From the NCBI RefSeq assembly GCF_003865365.1, contig NZ_RQVR01000002.1, positions 186,001 through 250,000 on the forward strand: DNA of 64,000 nt, given 5' to 3'. Origin of the DNA: Flavobacterium macacae (GTDB lineage: Bacteria; Bacteroidota; Bacteroidia; Flavobacteriales; Flavobacteriaceae). Shown in pieces: positions 16,939 through 26,059 of the stretch (positions within the stretch are counted from its first letter, which is position 1; the number at the start of each line of letters is the position of its first letter). The notes beneath the pieces are model-generated. The model did not search any database. It was not told the origin of the DNA and worked only from the letters and a program-made list of their open reading frames with translations. The position numbers and the translations under genes are program-made.

Positions 16939-19110
16939 TTATAAATTATCTTTAATGAAGTTTGTCATTTTTGTATACAGTTGCAATCTTGTCTTTCCGC
17001 CATAGATGCCGTGGTTTTTATCCGGATAAATCGCCCAATCAAATTGTTTGTTCGCCTGGACCAAAGCTTCCACCATCAACATGGTGTTTTGAACGTGAAC
17101 ATTATCGTCAGACGTTCCGTGGATCAATAGGTATTTTCCTTTTAATTTGCTTACGTGATTTATCGGAGAATTTTCATCATAACCCGCTGCGTTTTCTGCA
17201 GGAGTCTGCAAAAACCTTTCGGTATAAACGGAATCATAAAAACGCCAATTCGTTACAGGCGCCACTGCAATTGCCATTTTAAAAACATCATTTCCTTTTA
17301 AGATACAGTTTGACGACATGAATCCGCCATAGCTCCATCCCCAGATTCCGATTCGAGAATTGTCGACATATTTGTAGTTCCCAAGTATTTTTGCCGCATC
17401 TATTTGGTCTTCCACTTCCAGTTTTCCTAAATCTTTGTAGGTTGCTTTTTTGAAAGCGGCGCCTTTAAAACCAGTTCCCCTTCCGTCAACGCAAGCCACA
17501 ATATAACCTTGCTGCGAAAGCATCATGTACCACAAATCATTCGTATCGATCCATTTATTGGCCACTTGCTGCGAACCTGGTCCAGAATATTGAAACATCA
17601 AGACCGGGTATTTTTTTGAAGCGTCAAAATCTTTCGGCTTGATCATCCAAGCATTTAATTTGTGTCCTTTTTCAGTAGTCAGTTCAAAGAATTCTTTTGA
17701 AGGCAGGTCATATTTTTGCAGCTTGGAAAGCAGCGCTTCGTTCTTTTTGATCGATTGCACTTCTTTGCCGGTTTTTGCATTGTTCAAAGAATATATCGCA
17801 GGCATAGTTGCGCTAGAATAGGTATTGATGTAATATTCAAAATTTGGGCTGAAAGTTGCTCCGTTCGTTCCGGTTTGTGTTGAAAGCCGTTTCTTCCCGG
17901 TTCCGTTCAACTTCACCGAATAAATATCTCTGTTGATCGAACCATTTTCTACCGATTGGTAAAAAATCGTTTGGTTTTTTTCGTCTAAGCCATAATAATC
18001 GGTCACTTCCCAGTTCCCTTTTGTCACTTGGTTTTTCAGTTTTCCGGATTTATCATAATGATAAATATGATTGAAACCGTCTTTTTCGCTTGTCCAGATA
18101 AAACTGTTGTCTTTCAAGAAAGTCAAATTGTCCGTGATATCCACATACGCTTTGTCTTTTTCATTCAAAACGACTTTTGCAGTTCCAGAATTTCCATCAA
18201 TGAAAAGCAAATCCAAATTATTTTGATGCCTGTTAATGACTTGAGCGCTCAACACATTAGCGTCATTGGTCCATTTCATTCTTGGGATATAAAAATCATG
18301 GTAATTTCCAAGATTTATTTTTTTTGTAGCATTTCCTTTGACATCATAAATATGCAGTGAAACGATTGCGTTTTTTTCGCCCGCTTTTGGATATTTAAAA
18401 ACCTGTTGCGTTGGGTACAAACCTTGATTGTAGATATCCATTGAAAATTCAGGAACATCAGACTCATCAAAACGAATAAAAGCAATTTTATCGCTGGAAG
18501 CATTCCAGTCAAAGGCTTTTACAAAAGCGAATTCTTCTTCATAAACCCAATCCGTAATTCCGTTAATGATTGCATTTTTCTTTCCGTCAGTGGTAATTTG
18601 CTTCGTAGTTTTTGCTTGAAGGTTATAGACGTATAAATTATTGTCTTTGGCATAAGCAATTTGAGTTCCGTCAGGCGAAAAAGTAGGCTCCTGAACTTTG
18701 AAATCAAATAATTTGGTTAATTGCTTCGTAGAAATGTCATATAAATAATAGTTTGCCACAAAAGAATGGCGGAAAATCTGCTCTGACTCACAAGCTATCA
18801 AAATCGAGTTTTCTTTTGAATTGAAAGTATAACTGTCAATCATAGGAAGATTTTTATGGCTTTTTGTATCAATCAATGTGGATACTTTTTTTAACGTTGC
18901 ATAATCGTATAAATCCATTTGCATACTTCGGGAAGCCCTGTCAAAGTTAAGAACAGTGTATTGATTGGTGTTTTTTAAAGACTGTAGTTTGTCCATTCCT
19001 TCTGCTCTAAAAGCGCCACCCCAAATTTCTTCCAGTGCCATTTTTTGCTGTCCAAAAACCGAAATGCAAAAGAATAATAGCAGTGCGGTTATCTTGCGTG
19101 AATTCATCAT
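16939..19110 (-). CDS. dipeptidyl peptidase IV, S9B family
   Basis: This secreted serine peptidase removes X-Pro or X-Ala dipeptides from the N-termini of peptides. It has an N-terminal beta-propeller (DPP4-type; WVYEEEFAF is the double-Glu substrate-anchor motif) and a C-terminal alpha/beta hydrolase domain. The nucleophile is in GWSYGGFMSS, the acid Asp in HGTSDDNVHVQN and the His in DKNHGIYGG. I set the start at 19110 (MMNSRK): it gives a clean signal peptide (ALLLFFCISVFGQ), whereas the longer frame from 19137 adds nine residues before it. Length is about 720 residues, usual for the family. POT copy 3 follows after 27 nt, pointing to coupled peptide cleavage and uptake. Confidence 0.95.
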   Translation of the reverse strand: MMNSRKITALLLFFCISVFGQQKMALEEIWGGAFRAEGMDKLQSLKNTNQYTVLNFDRASRSMQMDLYDYATLKKVSTLIDTKSHKNLPMIDSYTFNSKENSILIACESEQIFRHSFVANYYLYDISTKQLTKLFDFKVQEPTFSPDGTQIAYAKDNNLYVYNLQAKTTKQITTDGKKNAIINGITDWVYEEEFAFVKAFDWNASSDKIAFIRFDESDVPEFSMDIYNQGLYPTQQVFKYPKAGEKNAIVSLHIYDVKGNATKKINLGNYHDFYIPRMKWTNDANVLSAQVINRHQNNLDLLFIDGNSGTAKVVLNEKDKAYVDITDNLTFLKDNSFIWTSEKDGFNHIYHYDKSGKLKNQVTKGNWEVTDYYGLDEKNQTIFYQSVENGSINRDIYSVKLNGTGKKRLSTQTGTNGATFSPNFEYYINTYSSATMPAIYSLNNAKTGKEVQSIKKNEALLSKLQKYDLPSKEFFELTTEKGHKLNAWMIKPKDFDASKKYPVLMFQYSGPGSQQVANKWIDTNDLWYMMLSQQGYIVACVDGRGTGFKGAAFKKATYKDLGKLEVEDQIDAAKILGNYKYVDNSRIGIWGWSYGGFMSSNCILKGNDVFKMAIAVAPVTNWRFYDSVYTERFLQTPAENAAGYDENSPINHVSKLKGKYLLIHGTSDDNVHVQNTMLMVEALVQANKQFDWAIYPDKNHGIYGGKTRLQLYTKMTNFIKDNL

Positions 19111-19346
19111 ATTTTGTAAAGGTAAATAAAGCCTCAATTTTAGTGAAAAATTTGCAATTAGCCACTATCTATTGTGTTAAATGCAATTTTGAGAAAAAGT
19201 TATTACTATTAAATCTCAAATCAATTAACAACATTGCATATTAATTTAAAATCGAAAGGCAAAAATTAAATAAACATTACCAATAAATTAAAAGGAATTT
19301 TATCTAAATCACATCAATTTTAAATAGTCGCAACCACTTGAAACCG

Positions 19347-19354
19347 TATCTTTG
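19347..19354 (+). promoter_or_regulatory. -7 promoter element for HMG-CoA reductase
   Basis: TATCTTTG followed by CA is the preferred flavobacterial -7 element (TAnnTTTG). It lies 31 bases before the ATG at 19386. No clear TTG is at the -33 position. The rest of the divergent gap 19138-19346 is AT-rich without recognisable features. Confidence 0.6.
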
Positions 19355-19385
19355 CATCACTATTTCAAGATTTAATCGATAAATA

Positions 19386-20711
19386 ATGGACAACGCTATT
19401 GCTGGATTTTCAAAATTATCCAAAGAAGAAAAGATTAACTGGATTGCAAAAGAATATTTTTCAAATCCGGAAGAAGCCATTTCCACCATCAAAAACTATT
19501 GGAATTCAGACGTAAAGCTTCAAAAACTACACGACGATTTTATTGAAAATACCATTACCAATTTCTATCTGCCTTTAGGCATTGCTCCCAATTTTTTGAT
19601 CAACGGAAAATTCAAGACGATCCCGATGGTCATTGAAGAAAGTTCTGTGGTAGCGGCGGCGGCAAATGCCGCAAAATTTTGGTCAAAAAGAGGCGGTTTC
19701 AAAGCTACTGTTTTGAATACAGAAAAAATTGGCCAGGTTCATTTTATATACAAAGGCGACGCCTTAAAATTAGAGCAGTTTTTTACGGAAAAGAAATCTA
19801 CTTTTTTTACCGAAACTGAAAGCATCACTAAAAATATGCAGAAACGCGGTGGCGGTATTTTAGACATTGTTTTAAATAATAAAACCCACCTGCTTGAAAA
19901 TTACTACCAGCTCCATGCGACTTTTGACACAAAAGATTCGATGGGAGCCAATTTTATCAACTCTTGTTTAGAGCAGTTTGCCAAAACTTTAAAATCAGAA
20001 GCCGCAACTTTTGAAGCTTTTTCAGCAGAAGAAAAAGGCCTTCAAGTGGTGATGAGCATTTTGTCAAATTATGTTCCGAATTGCCTTGTGAGAGCAGAAG
20101 TTTCTTGCAAAGTAGAAGAGTTGGGGGATAAAAATATTTCGAATCCACATGATTTCGCGGAAAAGTTTGTGAGAGCGGTGCAAATTGCAACAGTCGAGCC
20201 CTACCGCGCAGTAACGCACAACAAAGGAATCATGAACGGAATCGACGCCGTAGTTCTTGCAACCGGAAATGACTTTCGCGCTGTAGAAGCCGGCATCCAC
20301 GCTTATGCTTCAAAAAACGGAAGCTACTCTAGTCTCTCCCACGCCAAAATTGAAAACGGAATTTTTTCATTTTGGATCGAAATTCCTTTGGCATTAGGAA
20401 CTGTCGGCGGCTTGACGAGCCTGCATCCTTTGGTAAAATTAGCCTTGCAGATGCTTGAAAATCCTTCGGCAAAAGAATTAATGGAAATTGTGGCAGTTGC
20501 CGGTTTGGCACAAAACTTTGCCGCTTTGCGTTCCTTGACCACAAACGGAATACAGCAAGGCCACATGAAAATGCACTTGGGAAACATCATCAATCAGCTG
20601 GAAGCCTCTGACGCAGAACGGATCTTGATTTTAAATCATTTTAAAGACAATACCGTTTCGCACGCTGCAGTAGTGGAATTTGTGCAGGATTTAAGAAAAG
20701 TAAAACTTTAA
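19386..20711 (+). CDS. mvaA: hydroxymethylglutaryl-CoA reductase, class II
   Basis: The 441-residue enzyme interconverts HMG-CoA and mevalonate. Class II features are ENTITNFYLPLGIAPNFLING (54-74), VIEESSVVAAAANAAKFW with the catalytic Glu at about 84, HNKGIMNGIDA with the catalytic Lys (about 279), ATGNDFRAVEAG with the catalytic Asp (about 295) and QGHMKMHL with the catalytic His (about 396). Class II enzymes are called degradative in some bacteria, but in this phylum, with mvaD and mevalonate kinase in the same window, the biosynthetic direction is the better reading. The next gene, a GHMP kinase, begins 6 nt later in the same frame. Confidence 0.95.
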   Translation: MDNAIAGFSKLSKEEKINWIAKEYFSNPEEAISTIKNYWNSDVKLQKLHDDFIENTITNFYLPLGIAPNFLINGKFKTIPMVIEESSVVAAAANAAKFWSKRGGFKATVLNTEKIGQVHFIYKGDALKLEQFFTEKKSTFFTETESITKNMQKRGGGILDIVLNNKTHLLENYYQLHATFDTKDSMGANFINSCLEQFAKTLKSEAATFEAFSAEEKGLQVVMSILSNYVPNCLVRAEVSCKVEELGDKNISNPHDFAEKFVRAVQIATVEPYRAVTHNKGIMNGIDAVVLATGNDFRAVEAGIHAYASKNGSYSSLSHAKIENGIFSFWIEIPLALGTVGGLTSLHPLVKLALQMLENPSAKELMEIVAVAGLAQNFAALRSLTTNGIQQGHMKMHLGNIINQLEASDAERILILNHFKDNTVSHAAVVEFVQDLRKVKL

Positions 20712-20717
20712 TTTCTT

Positions 20718-21629
20718 TTGGAAAAAACATTTTACAGCAACGGAAAACTTTTGATTACCGGAGAATATCTGGTTTTAAATGGCGTAAAAGCTTTTGCCCT
20801 GCCCACAAAATTTGGACAGAATTTAATCGTAAGTCAAGGCGAAAATCAGGAAATCAATTGGAAAAGTTTTGACAAAGACGGAAGCATTTGGTTTGAGGGA
20901 ATACTTACTTTCAAAAGCATCATAAACAAAGAGGCTTTTGAAGATGACAAAGCCAAAACCACATTGATTGAAATTTTACACGAAGCCTATCTTCAAAATC
21001 CAAGCTTTATAACAGATTCTGAAGGATATAAAATCAAGACAGAATTGACTTTTCCTAAATTTTGGGGATTGGGAACTTCTTCGACTTTGATTAATAATGT
21101 GGCACAATGGTTAGAAATCAATCCGTATACCATTTTAAAAAATACTTTTGGTGGCAGCGGTTATGATATTGCAAATGCCCAAAATGATTTTCCAATCACG
21201 TTTCAATTGCAAAACAGCGCGCCAATCGTGGAAAGAGTAGATTTTAAGCCTTCATTTACTGAAAACATCTATTTTGTGTACCTTAATAAAAAACAAAGCA
21301 GCAAGGCTTCGATTGAAAAATATTTAAACAGGCAGCAGGATATTTCAGAAGTAGTTTCCGAAATTGAAACAATAACGAAGCTTACTATAGAAACCAATAA
21401 TTTCCCTGTTTTTTCTAAAGCCATAGAAAAACACGAAGCTATTATGAGCGCCGTTTTAGAAATGGAAACTGTGAAACAAAAATATTTTAACGATTTTAAC
21501 GGAACGGTAAAAAGTCTTGGCGCTTGGGGTGGCGACTTTGTAATGGTTCTTTCTGAAGAAAATCCGAAGGAGTATTTTAAACAAAAGGGGTTTGAAACCA
21601 TCTTGACTTACGAAGAAATGATTCTTTAA
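20718..21629 (+). CDS. GHMP kinase, GYDIA family
   Basis: The 303-residue small-molecule kinase belongs to the GHMP superfamily (galacto-, homoserine, mevalonate and phosphomevalonate kinases). Visible are an N-terminal GKLLITGEYLVLNGVKAFAL like mevalonate-type kinases, FWGLGTSSTLINN in place of the glycine-rich ATP loop, and GGSGYDIANA, the diagnostic GYDIA signature. The start is TTG at 20718: the frame is closed upstream by the HMG-CoA reductase stop 9 bases earlier and there is no ATG. Position directly behind HMG-CoA reductase suggests a mevalonate pathway step; phosphomevalonate kinase is the step not otherwise seen here. The substrate assignment is inference. Confidence 0.87.
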   Translation: MEKTFYSNGKLLITGEYLVLNGVKAFALPTKFGQNLIVSQGENQEINWKSFDKDGSIWFEGILTFKSIINKEAFEDDKAKTTLIEILHEAYLQNPSFITDSEGYKIKTELTFPKFWGLGTSSTLINNVAQWLEINPYTILKNTFGGSGYDIANAQNDFPITFQLQNSAPIVERVDFKPSFTENIYFVYLNKKQSSKASIEKYLNRQQDISEVVSEIETITKLTIETNNFPVFSKAIEKHEAIMSAVLEMETVKQKYFNDFNGTVKSLGAWGGDFVMVLSEENPKEYFKQKGFETILTYEEMIL

Positions 21630-21642
21630 AATAGACTAAAAC

Positions 21643-21677
21643 AAAAAAATCCCGATTTCACAATCGGGATTTTTTTA
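21643..21677. terminator. bidirectional terminator between the GHMP kinase and ppiD
   Basis: AAAAAAATCCCGATT and AATCGGGATTTTTTT form a strong stem with a 4-nt loop and A/T-runs on both sides, between two convergent genes. Confidence 0.9.
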
Positions 21678-21696
21678 TATCTAAAAGATCTGAATA

Positions 21697-23745
21697 TTAA
21701 TATCCGAAATCTAATCTGTTGTCTTCAATTTTAGCATTTTCTTTCAATGCTGGAATCATTTGACCTGCAGCAGCAGCGCTTTGGGCCTTTAATTTAGCCA
21801 CATATTCAGTGTGGTTTGCTAATTTTGGAGCTACAACAACTGTTTTTGTTTTCACTTTGTAAACGGCTGATTTACCTTCGATAATTCCTGAAACTTTGTT
21901 TGGAGCAGTTGCAAAAGCAGTTCCAACAACTTTTGGCTCTGAACCAAACCCTGCAAGATTTGGAGATTGCAAAGTAAGATCTGTTACTGTAGCAACTGAA
22001 ACTTTAGCAGCTTTAGCTGCTTCTTCTAAAGTTGAACCCGTCATGATCGCTTTGATTTTCTCTGTTTTCTTTTTGTTTTTCAAAATTGGCTCAATCATTG
22101 GTCTAGCATCTGAAACCGCCATTAAACCTTCTTCATTTACCTTTTTCAATTTAACAATCAAGTTACCGTTTGGCACATTGAATCTTTTCACTTCACCAAC
22201 GTCCGTTTTCTTGTCAAAAGCCCAACGAATTACCGCTCTTTGGTTTTGGTATTGACCTACATTTTCGTCTAACGCTTTTACATTAGCCGTTGGTTGTACT
22301 GTCAATCCCATTGTTTTTGCAACTGTTGTCAAATCTTTCTCAGCCGCTTCTGCTTCTAATTTATTTGCTTTTGCAAAAATCTCATCACTTGTTTGCTCAG
22401 AAGGCTCAATAATTTGTGCAATTGTAGCCAAACGAACAGCATCTTGCTTGTCAGTTACTTTAATAATGTGGTAACCAAATTCAGTTTCAACAACTCCCAA
22501 TGAACCGATTGGTCTGTTGAAAACAAAATCATCAAACGGTTTTACCATTTGTCCTGGCATGATGTTATCATATTCTCCTCTGTTTTGAGCAGAACCAGAA
22601 TCATCAGAATTAGTCGCAACTAAGGATTCAAAAACAGCTGGATTAGCTTGAATTTGAGCTAATAAATCATTTGCTTTTGCTTGTGCTTCTTCTTTAGTTC
22701 TTGTAATTGCTGGATTAGGAATTTTTCCACCTTGGTATCCAATTAAAATATGACTTGCTTTTGCGCTAGCTCCAGCTCTTTTTCCAAGAGATTTGCTGAT
22801 TGCGTAATATCCGTTTAAAAGATAAGGTCCGAAAACTTCTCCTGCTGGCAAATTGTACAATTGATCCGCAAATTGAATTGGAAGATTTTTTTTCGTTATA
22901 TAAGTTGAATCATATTTTATATCAGAATTTGCATCTACAAATTCTTGATTTCTTGAAGTCATTTTTAAAGAATCAACTAAAACTGTAATGTTTTTTTGAA
23001 CTTCAGCTTCGTCAGCTTGAGACGGTTTATCTTCAATTACAATAAATTCTAGTTCGCGAGTTTCGTCAGCTTTGTATTTTTTCTCGTCTTTTCTCATGTA
23101 AGCCACAATTTCATCATCAGAAACTGGAACTTCACTGTCTTTGATATTAGTGAATGGAAAAGCAACATAATCAAAAGTAACTTTGTTTGCCTCTAACTCA
23201 TACTGAAATTTTCCATCAGCTTCAGTTGTAACAAATCCAGCTTTGATCATTGTGCTGTAAATCATGTATTTTGCAGAAAGTTCTGCTTGGCTCTCTCTCT
23301 CAACCAATGAAGCTGCTAACTCTGGATTAGATTGAAAAAAATCTTTGAATTTTTGCGCATCAAATTGACCAGCTGCATTTTGAAACTGAGGATTTTGACC
23401 AATATCTTGGCTTTGTTTCATGATATCCATGATTTGGTTTTCACCAACTCTGATTCCTAGTTTTTCAAATTGCTCTTGCAACAAAGCGATTGAAACCTCT
23501 TGATCCCAAACTCTGTTAACAGCTTGGATCGAAGTTATTCCTTGTCCACTTCTTTCTGCCGCATCTACTTTAGCTCTAAAGTCTTCGTAAGAAATATCTT
23601 TTCCGTTAATGCTTCCAACATACTTTGAAGTTTGGTTAAAACCACCGCTGCTGATAAGGTCACCTACTATAAATGCAAGTAAGCAAAACCCGATAACAAC
23701 TATAAGAAGTAATGAACGTTGTCTAATTTTTGATAAAACTGCCAT
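21697..23745 (-). CDS. PpiD-like membrane-anchored peptidyl-prolyl isomerase
   Basis: This 682-residue periplasmic foldase is anchored by one N-terminal helix (SLLLIVVIGFCLLAFIVGDL, about 11-30). A SurA_N-like chaperone domain follows. The central parvulin (PpiC-type) rotamase domain lies at about 330-435, from KASHILIGYQGG to TEFGYHIIKVTDKQ. A second, degenerate chaperone-like domain runs to the C-terminus. It assists folding of proteins leaving the Sec translocon. The gene is read away from the lptC group; 147 bases without a gene separate it from the small membrane protein, with TATTTTCG, one base off a -7 element, about 30 bases before its start. Confidence 0.92.
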   Translation of the reverse strand: MAVLSKIRQRSLLLIVVIGFCLLAFIVGDLISSGGFNQTSKYVGSINGKDISYEDFRAKVDAAERSGQGITSIQAVNRVWDQEVSIALLQEQFEKLGIRVGENQIMDIMKQSQDIGQNPQFQNAAGQFDAQKFKDFFQSNPELAASLVERESQAELSAKYMIYSTMIKAGFVTTEADGKFQYELEANKVTFDYVAFPFTNIKDSEVPVSDDEIVAYMRKDEKKYKADETRELEFIVIEDKPSQADEAEVQKNITVLVDSLKMTSRNQEFVDANSDIKYDSTYITKKNLPIQFADQLYNLPAGEVFGPYLLNGYYAISKSLGKRAGASAKASHILIGYQGGKIPNPAITRTKEEAQAKANDLLAQIQANPAVFESLVATNSDDSGSAQNRGEYDNIMPGQMVKPFDDFVFNRPIGSLGVVETEFGYHIIKVTDKQDAVRLATIAQIIEPSEQTSDEIFAKANKLEAEAAEKDLTTVAKTMGLTVQPTANVKALDENVGQYQNQRAVIRWAFDKKTDVGEVKRFNVPNGNLIVKLKKVNEEGLMAVSDARPMIEPILKNKKKTEKIKAIMTGSTLEEAAKAAKVSVATVTDLTLQSPNLAGFGSEPKVVGTAFATAPNKVSGIIEGKSAVYKVKTKTVVVAPKLANHTEYVAKLKAQSAAAAGQMIPALKENAKIEDNRLDFGY

Positions 23746-23892
23746 TTTTTTATTGTTAATTTTTAAATTCAGTGGGCGAAAATACGATTATCTATTTAAT
23801 AATAAAAGCAGTAAACTTATATTTTCGAATAAAGATGAAGATTTTTTTAGATATGCTTCAAATGTTTAGCAAAATAGCTCTTAATTACTCAG

Positions 23893-24093
23893 TTATCTTT
23901 TCGAGTTTTTATTTTGGTTTTCCATTTTTTTTGCAAATTTTCTTCGGAAGAAAAACATAAAAAGTGCAATTGCAGCAAAGAAAAAACTAATCCAAGGATT
24001 TCTTTCTGTAGCATTTAAATTTAAAAATCCGTCCACAGCAAAAAGCGCTGCTGCAATCAAGTAAAAATATTGAATGTATTTTAAGTAAGCCAT
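23893..24093 (-). CDS. small two-helix membrane protein, unknown function
   Basis: The 66-residue protein has two predicted membrane helices (about 8-23 and 34-48) joined by a short NLNATERNPW loop, and a very basic C-terminal tail (FRRKFAKKMENQNKNSKR), expected in the cytoplasm. I do not recognise a family. It lies 18 nt after lptC on the same strand, so it probably belongs to the lptC transcript. Conservation next to lptC in relatives would be the main argument that it is real; size, hydrophobicity pattern and placement support it here. Confidence 0.7.
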   Translation of the reverse strand: MAYLKYIQYFYLIAAALFAVDGFLNLNATERNPWISFFFAAIALFMFFFRRKFAKKMENQNKNSKR

Positions 24094-24111
24094 TTTTTTG
24101 TATTATAAATT

Positions 24112-24669
24112 TTAAAGTTCGCCTGTTTCACCTTCTCCAAAGAAGGCCTGTCCGTTTATATCTTTAAAGTCGCGACTTGCGTCAAAACCTTTAGTGTAAA
24201 AAATATTTCCAGGACCTAAAGTAAGTTTGCATTTTTTTTCAGTAAAAAACCATTCTCTCTTTTGGTCGTAATATAATTGTGTTGTTTCCAGAATTTTCCC
24301 ATCTTCTGAAGTAATTTTCACATTTCCTTGCAAATCGACAATACTTGTTCTTTTGTAAGTAATCGCATAATCAGATCGGATAAAACTTTTCTTTTCGTTT
24401 CCGTCATAAAGAGTCACATCGATTCCTTGTGGAAATTCGTTATAAGGAAAAGAAGCATTGCCAAAGTCAAACATTTTTGGGGCAACTAAAATTGCTTTAA
24501 TTTTCCCTGAATCTGTATATTTTAAATTTATAGTATCCGCTTCACCAATAGGAGCAAAATTTGCCATATTGATTTTTTGTACTTCTTTGAAATTACTTTC
24601 ACAAGAAACCAAAATCCCAATAATAGCTAGGAAAAGAAAGTTTGCTATAAATTTATTTTTTGAAATCAT
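24112..24669 (-). CDS. lptC: LPS export ABC transporter periplasmic protein LptC
   Basis: The 185-residue protein begins with a lipoprotein signal (FLFLAIIGILVSC, Cys near 23). Its beta-jellyroll LptC domain includes DSGKIKAILVAPKMFDF, FPQGIDVTLYDG and LQGNVKITSEDGKILETTQL, the last being the most conserved family stretch. LptC receives lipopolysaccharide from LptFG and hands it to the LptA bridge. In Bacteroidota LptC is often predicted as a lipoprotein, unlike the single-helix anchor of E. coli. It starts 1 nt after the TPR gene and is the fourth gene of the coaX-OMP-TPR-lptC unit. Confidence 0.92.
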   Translation of the reverse strand: MISKNKFIANFLFLAIIGILVSCESNFKEVQKINMANFAPIGEADTINLKYTDSGKIKAILVAPKMFDFGNASFPYNEFPQGIDVTLYDGNEKKSFIRSDYAITYKRTSIVDLQGNVKITSEDGKILETTQLYYDQKREWFFTEKKCKLTLGPGNIFYTKGFDASRDFKDINGQAFFGEGETGEL

Positions 24670-24670
24670 A

Positions 24671-26059
24671 TTATATTTTTGGAATACTTACCGTCTCGTT
24701 AATCCAACATTTTAATGCGATTGACTGCCCCGATTTTCTTTTAGCATCTGCAATTTCTTTTTTTGAAGGTGCTTTTTTCATAAAACTTTCAGCCAAATCA
24801 TCTGCTGATTTTTTATATTTTGGCTCAACAACTCCCGCTTTTTTGGCACTTTCGGCAGCAAGCCAAAAAACTGCTTTGCTTTCAAAACCATTTTCACCAC
24901 AATCATTGCTGCTGTTTGCATAAAGTTGTGCGATATAAGTATGCGCTTTCCCCATTGAAGGTTTCAATTCTAATGCTTTTAAAGCCGCTTCTCTTGCTTT
25001 AGCTTTATTTGCGTAGCCATAAGTTGTCGCCAATGTATAAAAATACTCTGCTTTTTTTGTAACATCTACCTGAAGATCTGCAGCTTGTGCAAAATATTCA
25101 GCCGCTTTAGTATTGTTTTTAGCACTTCGAGAAACTACAGCCATATTGTAAGCCGATTTTGAAGAAGGGCTGACCGAATGAAATCTTTCTGAAATTTTTA
25201 CATACAAATCAGATTTGCATTTTTTATCAACCAAACGATCTGCTGCTCTTTCTAACCACAAAGCATTGTCTTTATTTTTATCAAAATTCTTTTCATAAAA
25301 AGAAGAAAGCACTTCGCAGTTGGCAATCGCATTTATTCTTCCGGTAAGATTTTCTGAAACCAAAGAAAGTTGCTCTAAACTTATATTTGCATTATCGACA
25401 GTTCTTTGTTCTTCAGCTATCAAGGTTACTGTTTTTGCTTTTAAAACCAAACCGCTTATCGCTTGCTCGATTGCTTTAGATTCAATTTGGGTTTTTTCTG
25501 CAATTAAATCTAGTTTTTGCAAAGCATCTTCAGAAGAAATTCCTTTATCCCCAGAATTATATTGATTAACAAGCAGTTCTGAATAAATATTTAATGCATT
25601 TGGACTCTTAAACTGAACGTAATCTGTTTTAAAAGCTTTGTCTAAAAAAGAATAAATTTCAACCTCAGATCCTACTTTATTTTCATAAAGCAAAAGTGCT
25701 TTGTTCAATTTATTTCCTTTATTATTATTTGGAAAATTTTTATCATGCTCGTCATAAAGAGAAGCAAGTTCATTTATAATTCCGTTTTTAGCCTCTGAAG
25801 CATTGGCTTTATAAATTTTCTGCTTTAAGATATTTTCCCCGATCAAGTAAATTGATTCGTCAAATTTGGCGCACTTTTTCTTCAAGTCAAGCCAAGGCTC
25901 GTAAGTTGAATCATCAAAGTTGTTTGTTTTCGCAAACTCTTCAAAAGCCACTAGCTTGTCTTTACATTCTGAATTTTGTGCTTGAGAAGCAGTATTAAAA
26001 CTCAAAAAGACCATTAAAAAGCAAGCAATCTTAACGCAAAAATTTTTGTTTTTATTCAT
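24671..26059 (-). CDS. secreted TPR-repeat protein
   Basis: The 462-residue protein has a signal peptide (about 1-27, ending TASQAQ). A mostly helical body follows, with tetratricopeptide-like pairs toward the C-terminus, for example SAYNMAVVSRSAKNNTKAAEY (split as SAYNMAVVSRSAKNN and TKAAEYFAQAADLQ) and FYTLATTYGYANKAKAREAA with ALELKPSMGKAHTYIAQLY. It is a periplasmic scaffold of unknown partner. The gene overlaps the outer-membrane barrel gene by 8 bases and is followed by lptC after 1 nt, which points to an envelope assembly role. No enzyme motif was seen. Confidence 0.85.
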   Translation of the reverse strand: MNKNKNFCVKIACFLMVFLSFNTASQAQNSECKDKLVAFEEFAKTNNFDDSTYEPWLDLKKKCAKFDESIYLIGENILKQKIYKANASEAKNGIINELASLYDEHDKNFPNNNKGNKLNKALLLYENKVGSEVEIYSFLDKAFKTDYVQFKSPNALNIYSELLVNQYNSGDKGISSEDALQKLDLIAEKTQIESKAIEQAISGLVLKAKTVTLIAEEQRTVDNANISLEQLSLVSENLTGRINAIANCEVLSSFYEKNFDKNKDNALWLERAADRLVDKKCKSDLYVKISERFHSVSPSSKSAYNMAVVSRSAKNNTKAAEYFAQAADLQVDVTKKAEYFYTLATTYGYANKAKAREAALKALELKPSMGKAHTYIAQLYANSSNDCGENGFESKAVFWLAAESAKKAGVVEPKYKKSADDLAESFMKKAPSKKEIADAKRKSGQSIALKCWINETVSIPKI

